A DNA stretch of 64,000 nucleotides. Source: Brachypterus glaber (taxonomy: Eukaryota; Arthropoda; Insecta; Coleoptera; Kateretidae). Under the pieces are notes generated by a model. It had not been told where the DNA came from. It did not search any database and saw only the letters and a list, made by a program, of their open reading frames with translations. The stretch spans positions 18,059,589-18,123,588 of the forward strand of contig OY294048.1 in NCBI GenBank assembly GCA_958510825.1, read 5' to 3'. Position 1 is the first letter of the stretch. Each line of letters starts with the position of its first letter. Shown piece by piece: positions 53,230 to 64,000 of this stretch. The position numbers were made by a program, and so were the translations under genes.

Positions 53230-53680
53230 TCGCATGCGCAGTACTGCTCAGGCAAACACAAGTATGAGCAAAAGTGTTTGATAATACACACGATGCTTAA
53301 AAGTGTTCTGGCAAATATATACAAATATACCATGCGCAGCAGAGTTGGGCGAAACGTATTTATGTGCAGAGGTGTTTAATAATGCACACCAATGCACAAA
53401 AGTGTTCTGACAAACATAAACAAATATACCATGCGCAGTAGGGTTAGGTGAAACATATTTATGTGCAGAAGTGTTTAATAATACATAAGAATGAACAAGA
53501 GTGTTCTGGCAAACATATACAAATATACTATGCGCAGTAATGGGTAAAATATATTTATGCGCAGAAGTGTTTAATAATACACACGACTTAGTATAAGTGT
53601 TATAACGAACACGTACAAATATAACATGCGCAGTAGTGTTTAATAATACATACGAATGAGCAAAAGTATTCTGGCAAACA
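53230..53680 (+). repeat. Tandem repeat, about 5 units of 100 bp, each with ATGCGCAG
   Basis: Units contain ACAAATATACCATGCGCAGT, ATTTATGTGCAGAAGTGTTT, AATAATACACACGA and GTGTTCTGGCAAACATA. ATGCGCAG occurs at about 53235, 53331, 53430, 53530 and 53627. The units are about 80-90 % alike, so this is an older minisatellite. Confidence 0.8.
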
Positions 53681-55278
53681 TCATATATAATATATATACA
53701 CGGTGTCCCACGGTAGACAAATCAGTCAAATTGTGGCGTTATTATCAAAGCTATTAAAATATATTTTTTACCAGTCAATATAGACCTAGTTACCTTCAAT
53801 TTACGCCAGAAAAAAGTGTTGTACTTTTTTCTGTTTTTAGGCTAGAGCAACAAACAGAATTTTTTTTTAGCATAATAACATTTTTTAACGCCAAAATTTA
53901 AAAAAAATAATATAATTTCTTTATCATATGATAGTTTTTTTTACTAAAAACAATAGTTTTCTATTTAAATTTTTAATTTTAGAAAACGGTAAAAAATGGT
54001 AAGTGCATTATGGAATGACCCCACTAATGTAAAAGAGAGGATGTTATGAAAATAAATGTTTGCAAATATGACGTTCACGATAAAAATAAATGTCAAATCT
54101 AATGTTATAAATTAGATTTTTACTTAGACTTAGTAAGGACCTTGTGGACTAGGGTATTTTATACTACAGAGTGTATTACTTAATTACTAATAAATTTTGA
54201 TTTTTTGCGCTCAATCAAATTTTTTAATTCAGTAACATTATTTAAAAAAACATGGAAAAATTTATAGGGTATTAGAGTTATGTTTTTTTTGTGAAGTCTT
54301 AAAAATTGCGACAACGTGTCCCATCACGGGGCACGTTGTCGCGGCACTTCGAGTATATTTTTTTGAAGAAATATAAAGGCATTTATAAAAATTATAAATA
54401 ACTAATAAGACATGTGCCTCCCCACAAGCTAATTGTTATCTAACTTTTTACTTTTGTGCCAAAATTTCCAACTTTATAATTAAATAATATTTTTTTGATT
54501 TTTTTTTTAATTTAATATAATTTAATAAACGAATTTATTTGCTATTCGACAAAGTTTCACTTTTTTTAGACAGTTTTGAATAAAAAAATGCCAAAAAGGA
54601 AATGTTATACCATGGACATATCTTCAGATCATGCGACAACTAGCCCCAAACCAAATGCGACAACTAGCCCCAGTGGTCAATTTTACGTTATGTATCAAGT
54701 ACTTTCTAATTGACGAATAAACACTCCTAAATGACAAGATCAACAAATAATATACACCTTAAACTATTATTATACATAAAATTCTCTTATCTTAATGCTT
54801 TAAATCAGTAACAATAAGAAAAAATATTTACCACAAAAAAATTACTGGGCTCTTTATGTTTTACATTTTTAGGTTTATCTGGATGTTCTTTTAATTTATT
54901 GTATTTAAGTTTACAAATGATAAATGGCACTGTTGTAAGGCAGCGGTTAATCTTGGTTTAGCGCAGAAAAATATTTTACTTTTTAAGATATAAGCACTTC
55001 GACAACTTACCCCTGCGACAACTAGCCCCGGTCACCCCTACTACTCTGTACGATAATTAAATAATAGATTGATGGAAAATTTAATTAATATTTTTATAAC
55101 TTTGATTAAAATTAAAATATCATGTCCTTTTGAAATAAAGATGTTGTTATAGTATACTGTTTTTCTCAAAAAGATAAATACTCGAGCACTATAATCTAAA
55201 ATGTGAAAAGTGCTTTTATAGTCGCCCCCACATTAATAGTAGAATGTTTATATTTAAATCAGATTAATGTGAGACAGG
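53681..55278. other. AT-rich stretch without a recognisable gene
   Basis: At about 53702 CACGGTGTCCCACGGTAGAC looks like one end of a CACGGTGTCCC-type element. I could not find a convincing partner. CGACAACTAGCCCC occurs at about 54638, 54658 and 55016. Nothing coding is identified. Confidence 0.35.
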
Positions 55279-55638
55279 GACTTAATTAAATTTTATTATA
55301 CAAAATACGTATTTATCCTATATAGCTCTTTGCACAAAACACAAATAAAACAAATAAAGCCGGTGAGTGACTTAATTAAATTTTATTATACAAAATACGT
55401 ATTTATCCTATATAGCTCTTTGCACAAAACACAAATAAAACAAATAAAGCCGGTGAGTGACTTAATTAAATTTTATTATACAAAATACGTATTTATCCTA
55501 TATAGCTCTTTGCACAAAACACAAATAAAACAAATAAAGCCGGTGAGTGACTTAATTAAATTTTATTATACAAAATACGTATTTATCCTATATAGCTCTT
55601 TGCACAAAACACAAATAAAACAAATAAAGCCGGTGAGT
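55279..55638 (+). repeat. Four identical 90-bp tandem repeats
   Basis: Units start at 55279, 55369, 55459 and 55549 and appear identical. Each contains ACTTAATTAAATTTTATTAT, CGTATTTATCCTATATAGCT and AATAAAGCCGGTGAGTG. Because 90 is divisible by 3, one frame stays open (55330-55647) and gives a 30-residue repeat. This is probably a by-product, not a protein. Confidence 0.95.
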
Positions 55639-56109
55639 GAAATATGATTAGATAGGGTCGAACGTGAATTGGCTTGAATCAGTTAACGTGGACTCGATAA
55701 AAATACTTTAGTTTAAATGAGTCTAAAATTAAGCAATGTTACCATTGGACAGTTTGACACACGCCAGAAAAAAATAATAAAACTGGTAAAAGACTTAAAC
55801 CTTACCCAATATTTCCTAAATGTTACTGACGTACAAGTCCCCTTTATGGCGGTATCACATATATTTTACTGCTTTGTCGGTCACCCCCGTATTTTTGAAG
55901 ATTTATTTCTGCAAACAACGTACACTTATTATACTCTTCGCATCTCTCGTGCTAGAAGATGGCTTTCAAATTTCAAAAATAGTCAAAAATTACCCTAAAT
56001 GGAAAAAAAAAAATATATGTATCTACAATTTTTTTTATCGAATTCTGAAAAACGTTTAAACATTCCGTCCTTCCGGCTGTCAGTTCGTCCGTTTATCAGG
56101 TTTTTCGTG
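55639..56109. other. Unassigned sequence leading into the dispersed repeat
   Basis: Open frames at 55717-55998 and 55820-56059 show no recognisable domain. At about 56060 GTCCTTCCGGCTGTCAGTTC, TCCG marks the start of the repeat family also seen at 16880. Confidence 0.35.
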
Positions 56110-56110
56110 A

Positions 56111-57720
56111 ACACTAATTCAAAAACGAAATGTCCGATCGATATGAAATTTTCAGAGAAATTCAAATACTACGTAATCACGTAAGAAATAATCCTATTGA
56201 TAGAAATCCCATCAATAACAAAAAGCACAATTTTCAAAAAAAAAAATAAAAGTAAAAGTTCGATAAAGTCCAAATCTTTAGAACGCATTGCCATTCGTAT
56301 TTATTATAAATGAGAATATAAAATGACAAGTATGACAGATAAAAAATTAAACAATTAATTAATTAATTATTAAAAATTTCGTACCAAGTTTGAAAAAAGT
56401 CCATTTATAATATCATATTAAAGTACTAGTTTCATAACATAAGTTTTTAGCGCACGAGTACAAGTTAAGAAAACGAGCCGCTTGCGGTGAGTTTTCTAAA
56501 GTACTAGTGCGCTAAAAACGTGTTACGAAACGAGTGCTTTATGCAATTTTTTCTATTTTGCTCTAAAATTTAAAAAAACTTACATTTAAATTAGGGATTT
56601 TTGTTTTGGATTTGCATTACAGTTTACACCATGTTTAAAATTCTAAGAACAAATGATATTTTGATATATTTTATATTCATCTCTTCTCTTTTTTACTGCA
56701 ATTAACCAAGCCACAATTTTAACATGGTGAAAATAATCTAAACACAAAATTTTGTAGAAAATTCAACTTTAAAGCGACAGTGACATTTGCACGGAAAACG
56801 TCAAGCGATAGGCCAGGTCTGTGGCCAACCCAAAAGAACAAAAAGTACAGACCTCTTATGGGCCTATAAGAACACGCAAAATGCGTGTGATTATGAGCTT
56901 ATGAGTCGCAAAATAACACTAATTCAAAAACGAAATGTCCGATCGATATGAAATTTTCAGAGAAATTCAAATACTACGTAATCACGTAAGAAATAATCCT
57001 ATTGATAGAAATCCCATCAATAACAAAAAGCACAATTTTCAAAAAAAAAAAATAAAAGTAAAAGTTCGATAAAGTCCAAATCTTTAGAACGCATTGCCAT
57101 TCGTATTTATTATAAATGAGAATATAAAATGACAAGTATGACAGATAAAAAATTAAACAATTAATTAATTAATTATTAAAAATTTCGTACCAAGTTTGAA
57201 AAAAGTCCATTTATAATATCATATTAAAGTACTAGTTTCATAACATAAGTTTTTAGCGCACGAGTACAAGTTAAGAAAACGAGCCGCTTGCGGTGAGTTT
57301 TCTAAAGTACTAGTGCGCTAAAAACGTGTTACGAAACGAGTGCTTTATGCAATTTTTTCTATTTTGCTCTAAAATTTAAAAAAACTTACATTTAAATTAG
57401 GGATTTTTGTTTTGGATTTGCATTACAGTTTACACCATGTTTAAAATTCTAAGAACAAATGATATTTTGATATATTTTATATTCATCTCTTCTCTTTTTT
57501 ACTGCAATTAACCAAGCCACAATTTTAACATGGTGAAAATAATCTAAACACAAAATTTTGTAGAAAATTCAACTTTAAAGCGACAGTGACATTTGCACGG
57601 AAAACGTCAAGCGATAGGCCAGGTCTGTGGCCAACCCAAAAGAACAAAAAGTACAGACCTCTTATGGGCCTATAAGAACACGCAAAATGCGTGTGATTAT
57701 GAGCTTATGAGTCGCAAAAT
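56111..57720 (+). repeat. 805-bp tandem duplication, two near-identical copies
   Basis: Copy 1 (about 56111-56915) and copy 2 (about 56916-57720) both run from ACACTAATTCAAAAACGAAA to TATGAGTCGCAAAATA. The only difference noticed is the length of one A-run (11 against 12). Each contains a small foldback (TTTTTAGCGCACGAGTACAA ... AGTACTAGTGCGCTAAAAAC) and the CCGATCGATATGAAATTTTC block shared with 16880-17232. Confidence 0.9.
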
Positions 57721-60030
57721 AGAAAAACAAATATAAGGAATGGGGTGGAGTGAAGAGTATGCTATGGAATGCGAAGCATTACACATCTTCACGGCTTGTT
57801 AAAATATTCACGAGCTATTTAGTTTTACGGTTTGTAGGAAAAAAGTACAATGAATTTCAAATTTCATGCAAATTGGTCATAGTTGCAAAAAAGACCGATA
57901 AAAAATATACTTTTGCTTAAAACTTCAATTTAAGGAGTCAGAGTTGTATTCAGGCCCATAGGGGCATGCTAAACCTTTGCATTTTAAACCCATTTTATAA
58001 AATAGAATCTGTAACAAAATAACAGTAAAAATTAGGAATAAAATTAATAGGTATTTTCTTAACTAGTGTATTAAGTAGCATTTTATCACTTAATACACGA
58101 GTTGAGAATTTAATTTTATCCAACACCTTTTATTTTTAAATAAAAATTTATAATTTTGGGAAAATTTATGTCAAAAATATTAAGATAAAGTTTTCTTACA
58201 AACGTCAAAATGGACACGGTGATGACAGAATTTTTAATAAAAACAGTATTTTATTCAAAAACTTAAGAATAATTTGGGGTTTTCTTTAATTTTTATGGTT
58301 TAGTTAACGTGCTTCTATTTATAGAATAGTTATAATACCTAATTAATAGGGTATGTAACTAATTTTGGGTGAGATCAAAAGCTGTACGTAAAAGAGTGGG
58401 TGAAACATTTTTTAGTCACTAGTGTAAAAAAACTCACTTTTGACATTTAAAATAGTGCTCAAAACAAGTGTTTCTGTGAAGGTGTTAGATAAATTTATTT
58501 TTAATTTTTGTTAATATAAAAATAAATCTTTATACAGGGTTATTCACGGAAGTTGTCTATTCAAAGTTTATGGAGAACCAATAATTTTAAAAAACTGATA
58601 TTTTGCACTTTGGGGGTTTTGAATATGGCCAATCGAATAAAAATATTTTCCGGTTGTACCGGAAGTGGCACTCAACTTTGATTTTTTGAATGGAATATCT
58701 TATATATTTTTAAATTTTTTAAATCTGCTTAATTTTGCTTTATTCTGATGTGTAACACTTAACACTATCTCCGGTAGTTTTTGTGTTATTCAAGTTTTTA
58801 GCGAAAAATTAGCAAATAAGTACCTCTAAAAAAAAAATAATTTCTCCTTGATTTTTTAAATTGGAGAAAAGTTTTTTTTTGAGTTTACTCAACAATACTT
58901 AACCGATTTATCCTAAGCCGAAACAGACCCCAAAATTTATACAGTGTGTCAGAAAGCAGGTAAAATCTAACAAATTTAAACCATAACTAATTTTTTATTA
59001 ATGGTATTCTACAGTTTTTTTATTTAGTTATATAGAGAATTAATTTTTATTTAAAATAAATATACATTAACCATTTTCAAGTTATTTGCAAATTATTGTG
59101 ATTTACGTTTCATCGTGATAAATTAAAATAAAATAATGACAGAGGCTTATTTTTAATCTGTTATTTTGTATTTATTTGCTATTTTTAATGAAATCTCTAA
59201 CACAACCAATTAGAAACAACGAAGATAATAAAGTCAATGTTTTGGGTTTATTTTATTTTATAGTAAAATAAATAATGTTTTGGGTTACTTTTTTGCTCAT
59301 CTACATGGCTAAATTTCTGCAGCTAGTCACGACTTGGTCATTTCCTATTCAAGCATCCAAAAAATCTTTAAAAATGACAAGATGGACGATTACAAAAGAA
59401 AAAATTACAGGCCTTAAAACCTGAGGATTTTCAAAATTATTTTAGCTAAGGTCAAAAGGGACTTTTTAAGTTTAATATTAATGGTTCCTAAGGTAAAATC
59501 GATTCCTAAATCGATTCCTAAATACAAATTGATTCATTTTACTGGTCTACTTGATTAACAAAATTTAACAGAAATTCGGATTTTTCACAACAATTTGCAA
59601 ATAACTCGAAAACGGTTAATGTTAGGTATAGTTCATCCAATATTAAGACTAATTTAATTTTTTATTTAACTAAATAAAGAAAAATATAGGGTTGGCTGAT
59701 ATTTTTATACTTTTTTCCAGATGACTAGAAACAAAAAGTTAATTTCTTAAAGTTTAAAGCTCTCTGAATGAAAGTTTAACAAACAGGAAATGCTTTACAT
59801 ATTAAACAAATTTGAGTACATTTAAAGTATTTTTTAAAGAGTTTTAAAAGTTTCAAAGCAATTAAAGTTATTCAGCACTAATTACACCTACCCACAAAAA
59901 ATATGTAAATTATTCTTAACCAGACTATATTTTTCTTACATATTTGTGGAGGTCCAAAGGAACTCGTCCCCTTAGGCTGGGTTTATCAAAGTGCACCTGA
60001 AGAAACACATGAATACCAACCTTGTGTATA
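57721..60030. other. AT-rich stretch with partial repeats
   Basis: 57760-57800 is the GGAATGCGAAGCATTACAC...ACGGCTTGTT end of the dispersed repeat. At about 58537 CAGGGTTATTCACGGAAG looks like one end of a TA-flanked element (TA before it), with CCGGTTGTACCGGAAGTGGC at about 58650. Its other end was not found. Nothing coding is seen. Confidence 0.4.
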
Positions 60031-60788
60031 CAGGGTTCCCACCAATCCTGGAAAACCTTGAAAACCTGGAAAACGCATGGAATTTAGATTCCCACCTGGA
60101 ATACCTGGAATTTAACATTTTTTTATTAAAAACACGTTTTTTTTTACCTGGAATTTTGTAATAGCATCTGGAATTTAATATACAAAAATATAATTTGTTT
60201 AAGAAAAATTAAATACCCTTGGCACAAAAATTTAAGGATATAAAAAACATGCTAAATTTTTAGGTGATTTTAAGAGCCTGTAACTTGGCGAAAAATGGTC
60301 GTAGAGCAATGATAAAATAGTATATTACGCACCGAGTACGCGAACCTAGTTTTTAGTACACGAGAGTGCTTTTTTCTTACGAGGCATAGCCGAGTAAACG
60401 AAGTACTTTTTAGTTTTTTTTTTTCAACCTCAAAGTATCCCAGAGAAACCCCCAAAGAAACCCTCAAACGTCCAACCAATTTTTTTTTCATTGTGATCCG
60501 AAGATTGAAATAGTCACTTTGCTAAAAATCAATTAAAGGATTAATTTTTCTTGTTTTTTATTCATTTTTTGAAGATTTTTTTTTGGAAAAAATTTTATTT
60601 TACAAAATTACAATGCTACGGGGAATAACAGTCAATTACCCGAAATGATTTTTTTTAAATTTTTTGTTAGTTTAATATTATTATTATATACTAAAACTAT
60701 TTTACTATACCTGGAATTTTAATAATTTTTACCTGGAAAACCAGGAATATACCTGGAATTTGAATGTCAATTTTTGGTGGGAACCCTG
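60031..60788. mobile_element. CAGGGTTCCCACC element filled with ACCTGGAATTT
   Basis: Ends are CAGGGTTCCCACC and GGTGGGAACCCTG. GTATA is present directly before (60026-60030) and after (60789-60793), possibly a 5-bp target duplication. ACCTGGAATTT, ATACCTGGAAT or CCTGGAAAACC recurs about 6-7 times near the left end and 4-5 times near the right end. The centre is plain and contains another small element (60318-60415). CAGGG tips and subterminal words recall hAT-like elements; the superfamily is uncertain. Confidence 0.75.
60318..60415 (+). mobile_element. ACGCACCGAGTACG foldback element, uninterrupted copy
   Basis: AGTATATTACGCACCGAGTA, GCGAACCTAGTTTTTAGTAC, ACGAGAGTGCTTTTTTCTTA and CGAGGCATAGCCGAGTAAAC follow without a break. 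It is the empty-site relative of the split copy at 12286-13400. The closing arm is incomplete. Confidence 0.65.
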
Positions 60789-61589
60789 GTATAGGGATGA
60801 GCCAATATGCAGGCTTTGTAATGAGGAGGGGGAAAATATTTGTACGAATAAAAGGCTTTAAAAATTTTCAAAATGGGAAAGCAAAATAGTCTCCTTTTTT
60901 AAAAACAAGGTCAGAGGGATTAATTTTAATTTATTAATTTAATTAATTTTTTATGTCGGTAAGATGCAAAAGTCTTTCAGCTTCACGAACCATATCACAA
61001 ACTAAAACTATTTTTAATAGATAAATTATACAAAATGTTTTTCCGCAGCTATGGTCTTTCAGAAATTATTATGCATACATTTGAATAGTAATATTAAGAA
61101 AATTTATGTTTTTGACAGATATTTAATTTTCTTAAATTCTTATTAGACTAAAGGTGAATTTATTCATAGGTGAAATTTTAAGGCATTGATTTTGCCGGAT
61201 AAACGCTGTTAGTTTTCTTTTTTGCATTTTTTTTTAGAGAAAACAAGTTAAAAGTTCAAGACGAGGGCTTTTAAAACTATTTGCGTTCGAGCCAAAAATT
61301 GCAAAATTGTTTAGTTAAATAAGCTTTATTGAAAAAATTTAATTAAAGCTCTCTCGGTATATAAACGATAATTATCTCCAGTGGCTCCCAACCTTGTGGG
61401 GACCCAAGTAGCCCATTTAGGTCGGGATTCTAAATAAATAAATTAAATAAACTTATTAACTTATTAACTTAGACTTGCAATTTATTTTACATTACGTTTC
61501 TGGTAAATATTTAGTGTTCCTAAGAAACTTCTTATCCTTCGTAGTTCCTATTTATCATACACTGCCAGACTTTAAATTCGGGACAGCTA
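60789..61589. other. AT-rich stretch without a recognisable gene
   Basis: I see nothing identifiable here. Confidence 0.35.
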
Positions 61590-62510
61590 AAAAATTGCCA
61601 TTTTTTAAATTCAAATATTTCGAAAACTACTGAAATGGATTTTACTGATTCTTTTTTTGTTTTAAAGCTTAAACATTCTCTACTTTTGTTTGTATTATAA
61701 TCATTCTTATTAAGAAAAGTATTTTTGTATTAACAGCAACAAAAAATGTACAACTATGTTTTTTTGCTCCATCTTCTAGGACTTGCATGGTACGCCACTT
61801 CAACTGTTTATCAAATTTTTAAAGTCTCTCTTATTGCCGCAGTTTTAATGAATATTTTCTTTTTTATATTTTTACTTCTGGTTTAGGAGATATCAGGATT
61901 TTTCTGAAAGTTGTCATTTTTTCAGTTAACTTAAAAAGTACTAAATCAGCAAAGTTGTTGTTTTTTATTTGAAGCTCATTTCTTTTACTTCTTCTTCTAC
62001 AGTTTCTTCATCCTGGGGCAACTTTCTATTGCCGTCTGATGGAGGCTTAACAGTGATTTCGCTGAACTGCCGCCGGATGGCCATTTTTTGTTTTTGATAA
62101 ACTTGATTAGAAGAAAAACGTAACTAGGTTAAGCTCCAAATTTAAAGCACAGTATCAATCAAATTCATGTAGTTCTTTTTGAGTTAACTGAAAAAATGAC
62201 AACTTTTAGGAAAATTCTGATATCTCCTAAACCAGAAGTAAAAATATAAAAAAATAAAAAATAAAATATTCATTAAAACTGCTGCAATAAGAAAGACTTC
62301 AACAATTTGATAAAGAGTTGCAGTGGCGTACCATTAAAGTCCTAGAAGATGGGGCAATAAACATAGTTGTATATTATTTGTTGCTGTTAATACAAAAAAA
62401 ACTTTTTTTAATCATTCTAAATAAAAACAAAAGTAGAGAATGTTTAAGCTATAAAACAAAACAAGAATCAGTCAAATCCATTAAGTTTTTTTCGAAATAT
62501 TTGGATTTAA
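61590..62510. mobile_element. Foldback element, arms about 340 bp
   Basis: The left arm about 61590-61935 (for example TTAAAGCTTAAACATTCTCT, GACTTGCATGGTACGCCACT, GATATCAGGATTTTTCTGAA) pairs with the right arm about 62170-62510 (AGTGGCGTACCATTAAAGTC, AGAATGTTTAAGCTATAAAA), about 90 % alike. The loop is about 230 bp and includes a GC-richer piece at 62010-62090. The open frame at 62318-62599 is part of the right arm. Confidence 0.8.
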
Positions 62511-62589
62511 AAAATGTAAATTTTTTGAATTTGATTTATAAATTTGAATTTGTATATCTCAAAAACACAGTTTTTTACGGTTTTGCAGG

Positions 62590-62909
62590 CCTGTATTAGG
62601 GATTAAACTTTAAATTGGGAGCTCCCCCTCTTTTAGGGGCCCAATTATAAAAATTTTAAGCATTTTATTTATTTTAATATTTACAGTGGCCATTGCAATG
62701 TATTGAGGCCAATGTCATTTTTAAGAAGGAAAATTGCATGGAAAAATATTCGTCAATTCGCTGTTAAATTTTAGCAAAGGCTAGCTTTTAATATTCCAGA
62801 ACAAAATTATCCAATAATTCAATTTGCATCAGGGATATTTTGATGGACTATTTCATAAAAAAAAATAATTGAGAAAAGTGGAACTTTGTGCCTGGAAGCA
62901 AAGGAGCAA
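62590..62909 (+). repeat. Direct repeat, copy 1
   Basis: From TTAGGGATTAAACTTTAAAT to GCCTGGAAGCAAAGGAGCAA, about 95 % identical to 63402-63719. Contains GTGGCCATTGCAATGTATTG and a GGGGCCCAATTATAAAAATT block. It ends where the small foldback at 62910 begins. Confidence 0.9.
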
Positions 62910-63022
62910 TAGTATATTACGCACCGAGTACGAGAACCTATTTTCAGTGTACGGGGCGGAGCCGAGTAAATAAAGCACTCGAAGTACACTGAAAATGGTG
63001 TGGGTCAAGGTGCGTATACTAT
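62910..63022. mobile_element. ACGCACCGAGTACG foldback element, best complete copy
   Basis: AGTATATTACGCACCGAGTA and ACCTATTTTCAGTGTAC pair with GTACACTGAAAATGGTGTGG and AAGGTGCGTATACT. The loop carries GGGGCGGAGCCGAGTAAATA. About 113 bp. Confidence 0.75.
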
Positions 63023-63401
63023 TTTTCCTACAACATAGTATCTAAACATCCAAAAAATGCAAAAACTGTCTTAAAATTAATTTGTTAATTTGAGGTTATG
63101 TGTTTATGTTTATGACGTTAACTCATTTTCTGATAGCAGATATGTAAAATTGTCACTTTCCAACCGTTATCATAGGCAACAGGTGGGAAATAACCACTAA
63201 ACTACTAACTAGGTCGTAGGAAAAACTTAATTTTGTTCCATAAGGGTATTAGAAAAATAACTATTTTCTGCTTGTTACAGGGCTTTGTCGCAATAATAAG
63301 CATGACATGGATAACATCAGTCACAGTATTCTCAATACTAGTCCTTCCACGTGGTGACTCATTTCTTTTACTTCTTGTACTTCTTGAGTTTGCAGGCTTT
63401 G
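63023..63401. other. Unassigned sequence between direct repeats
   Basis: The short open frame 63233-63421 (MFHKGIRKITIFCLL...) is hydrophobic but not recognisable. Nothing else is seen. Confidence 0.3.
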
Positions 63402-63719
63402 CATTAGGGATAAAACTTTAAATTTGGAGCTCTCCCTCTTTTGAGGGCCCAATCATAAAAATTTTAAGCATATTATTTGTTTTAATATTTACAGTGGCCA
63501 TTTCAATGCATTGAGGCCAATGTAATTTTTAAGAAGGAAAATTGCATGGAAAAATATTCCTCAATTCGCTGTTAAATTTTAACAAAGGCTAGCTTTTAAT
63601 ATTCCAGAACAAAATTGTCTAATAATTCAATTTGCATCAAGGATATATTGATGGACTATTTCATAAAAAAAAATTAATTGAGAAAAGTGGCACTTTGAGC
63701 CTGGAAGCAAAGGAGCAAT
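63402..63719 (+). repeat. Direct repeat, copy 2
   Basis: Second copy of 62590-62909, without a foldback at its right end: GGAGCAATA is followed by CTGCCCTCCTAAAG where copy 1 has the foldback. Confidence 0.9.
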
Positions 63720-64000
63720 ACTGCCCTCCTAAAGAGGAACGCGGCATGTACACCTGACACATACGGTTTTCGAGCTTAGTATTATTTTACTACAGAAAAT
63801 AACGGTATGTGTCAATCCTAAGGAAATCTGCGGTAAGTGCATCGAAGATGTTACTTGCCGCGTTCTTTCTATGTAAAATTTTGTTTTGAAAAGAGAAACA
63901 AGATAAAGCAAATACAAAAGAAAGAAATTATGGGTAATATAGTGGCAGTCAGACAAAATTAATAGATAGATAGATAGATTTATATTATAAAATATTGCTG
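63720..64000. other. Unassigned sequence with short (ATAG)n tract
   Basis: A TAGATAGATAGATAG microsatellite lies at about 63962-63978. CGCGGCATGTACACCTGACA and its diverged reverse complement near 63860 hint at a small inverted repeat (63735-63870). No gene is seen. Confidence 0.4.

Overview
This is AT-rich (roughly 70 %) animal nuclear DNA, almost certainly from an insect or another arthropod with a large, repeat-packed genome. The evidence is an env-bearing Ty3/gypsy retrovirus of the insect errantivirus type, an R4/Dong-like LINE sitting in a TAA array, a Tc1/mariner-superfamily element with intron-split exons, and dozens of TA-flanked inverted-repeat elements. I see no convincing host gene, tRNA, rRNA or CRISPR array. 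The window is best read as layer upon layer of mobile elements.

Layout. 1-5.9 kb: TA-flanked CACTG-type MITEs, a CAGTGCGG-type foldback element, a duplicated block with GA microsatellites. 5.9-8.8 kb: a foldback element, then a 5'-truncated R4/Dong-like LINE bracketed by TAA arrays. 9-18 kb: foldback elements and several elements built from one reiterated short word (TTTACATAGTCC, GACGTC, TTCCCTG, GGATATCC). 19.3-19.8 kb: the decayed 3' end of another LINE. 20.4-26.0 kb: a 5.56-kb TA-flanked transposon whose exons encode both ends of a DDE transposase but lack the catalytic middle. 26.6-29.5 kb: inverted-repeat arms enclosing a LINE reverse transcriptase with one in-frame stop. 30.8-31.2 kb: tandem repeats rich in TCAAGGTCA. 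31.4-40.2 kb: an essentially complete endogenous retrovirus (gag, pol, env, 3' LTR; the 5' LTR is half hidden by a 200-N gap). 40.6-46.7 kb: four or more foldback elements, one holding a LINE fragment and one a near-perfect 0.56-kb palindrome. 47-64 kb: more foldbacks, minisatellites, an 805-bp tandem duplication, and word-reiteration elements.

The outstanding item is the retrovirus. Its gag and pol frames overlap, and env overlaps the 3' end of pol with a clear splice acceptor before its start. All three frames are open, and the visible 153 bp of the 5' LTR is identical to the 3' LTR, so insertion is recent. Between RNase H and integrase, pol carries a complete TARG1/OARD1-like macro domain (residues about 774-909) in which the lysine and aspartate matching the catalytic pair of human TARG1 are both kept. 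This predicts a retroelement-encoded ADP-ribosyl-glutamate hydrolase, possibly a counter-defence against host ADP-ribosylation. It is the best candidate here for an undescribed system.

A second theme is a set of non-autonomous elements that share termini and target preference but are each filled with a different short reiterated word. One of them is caught inserted in another repeat whose uninterrupted relatives lie elsewhere in the window.
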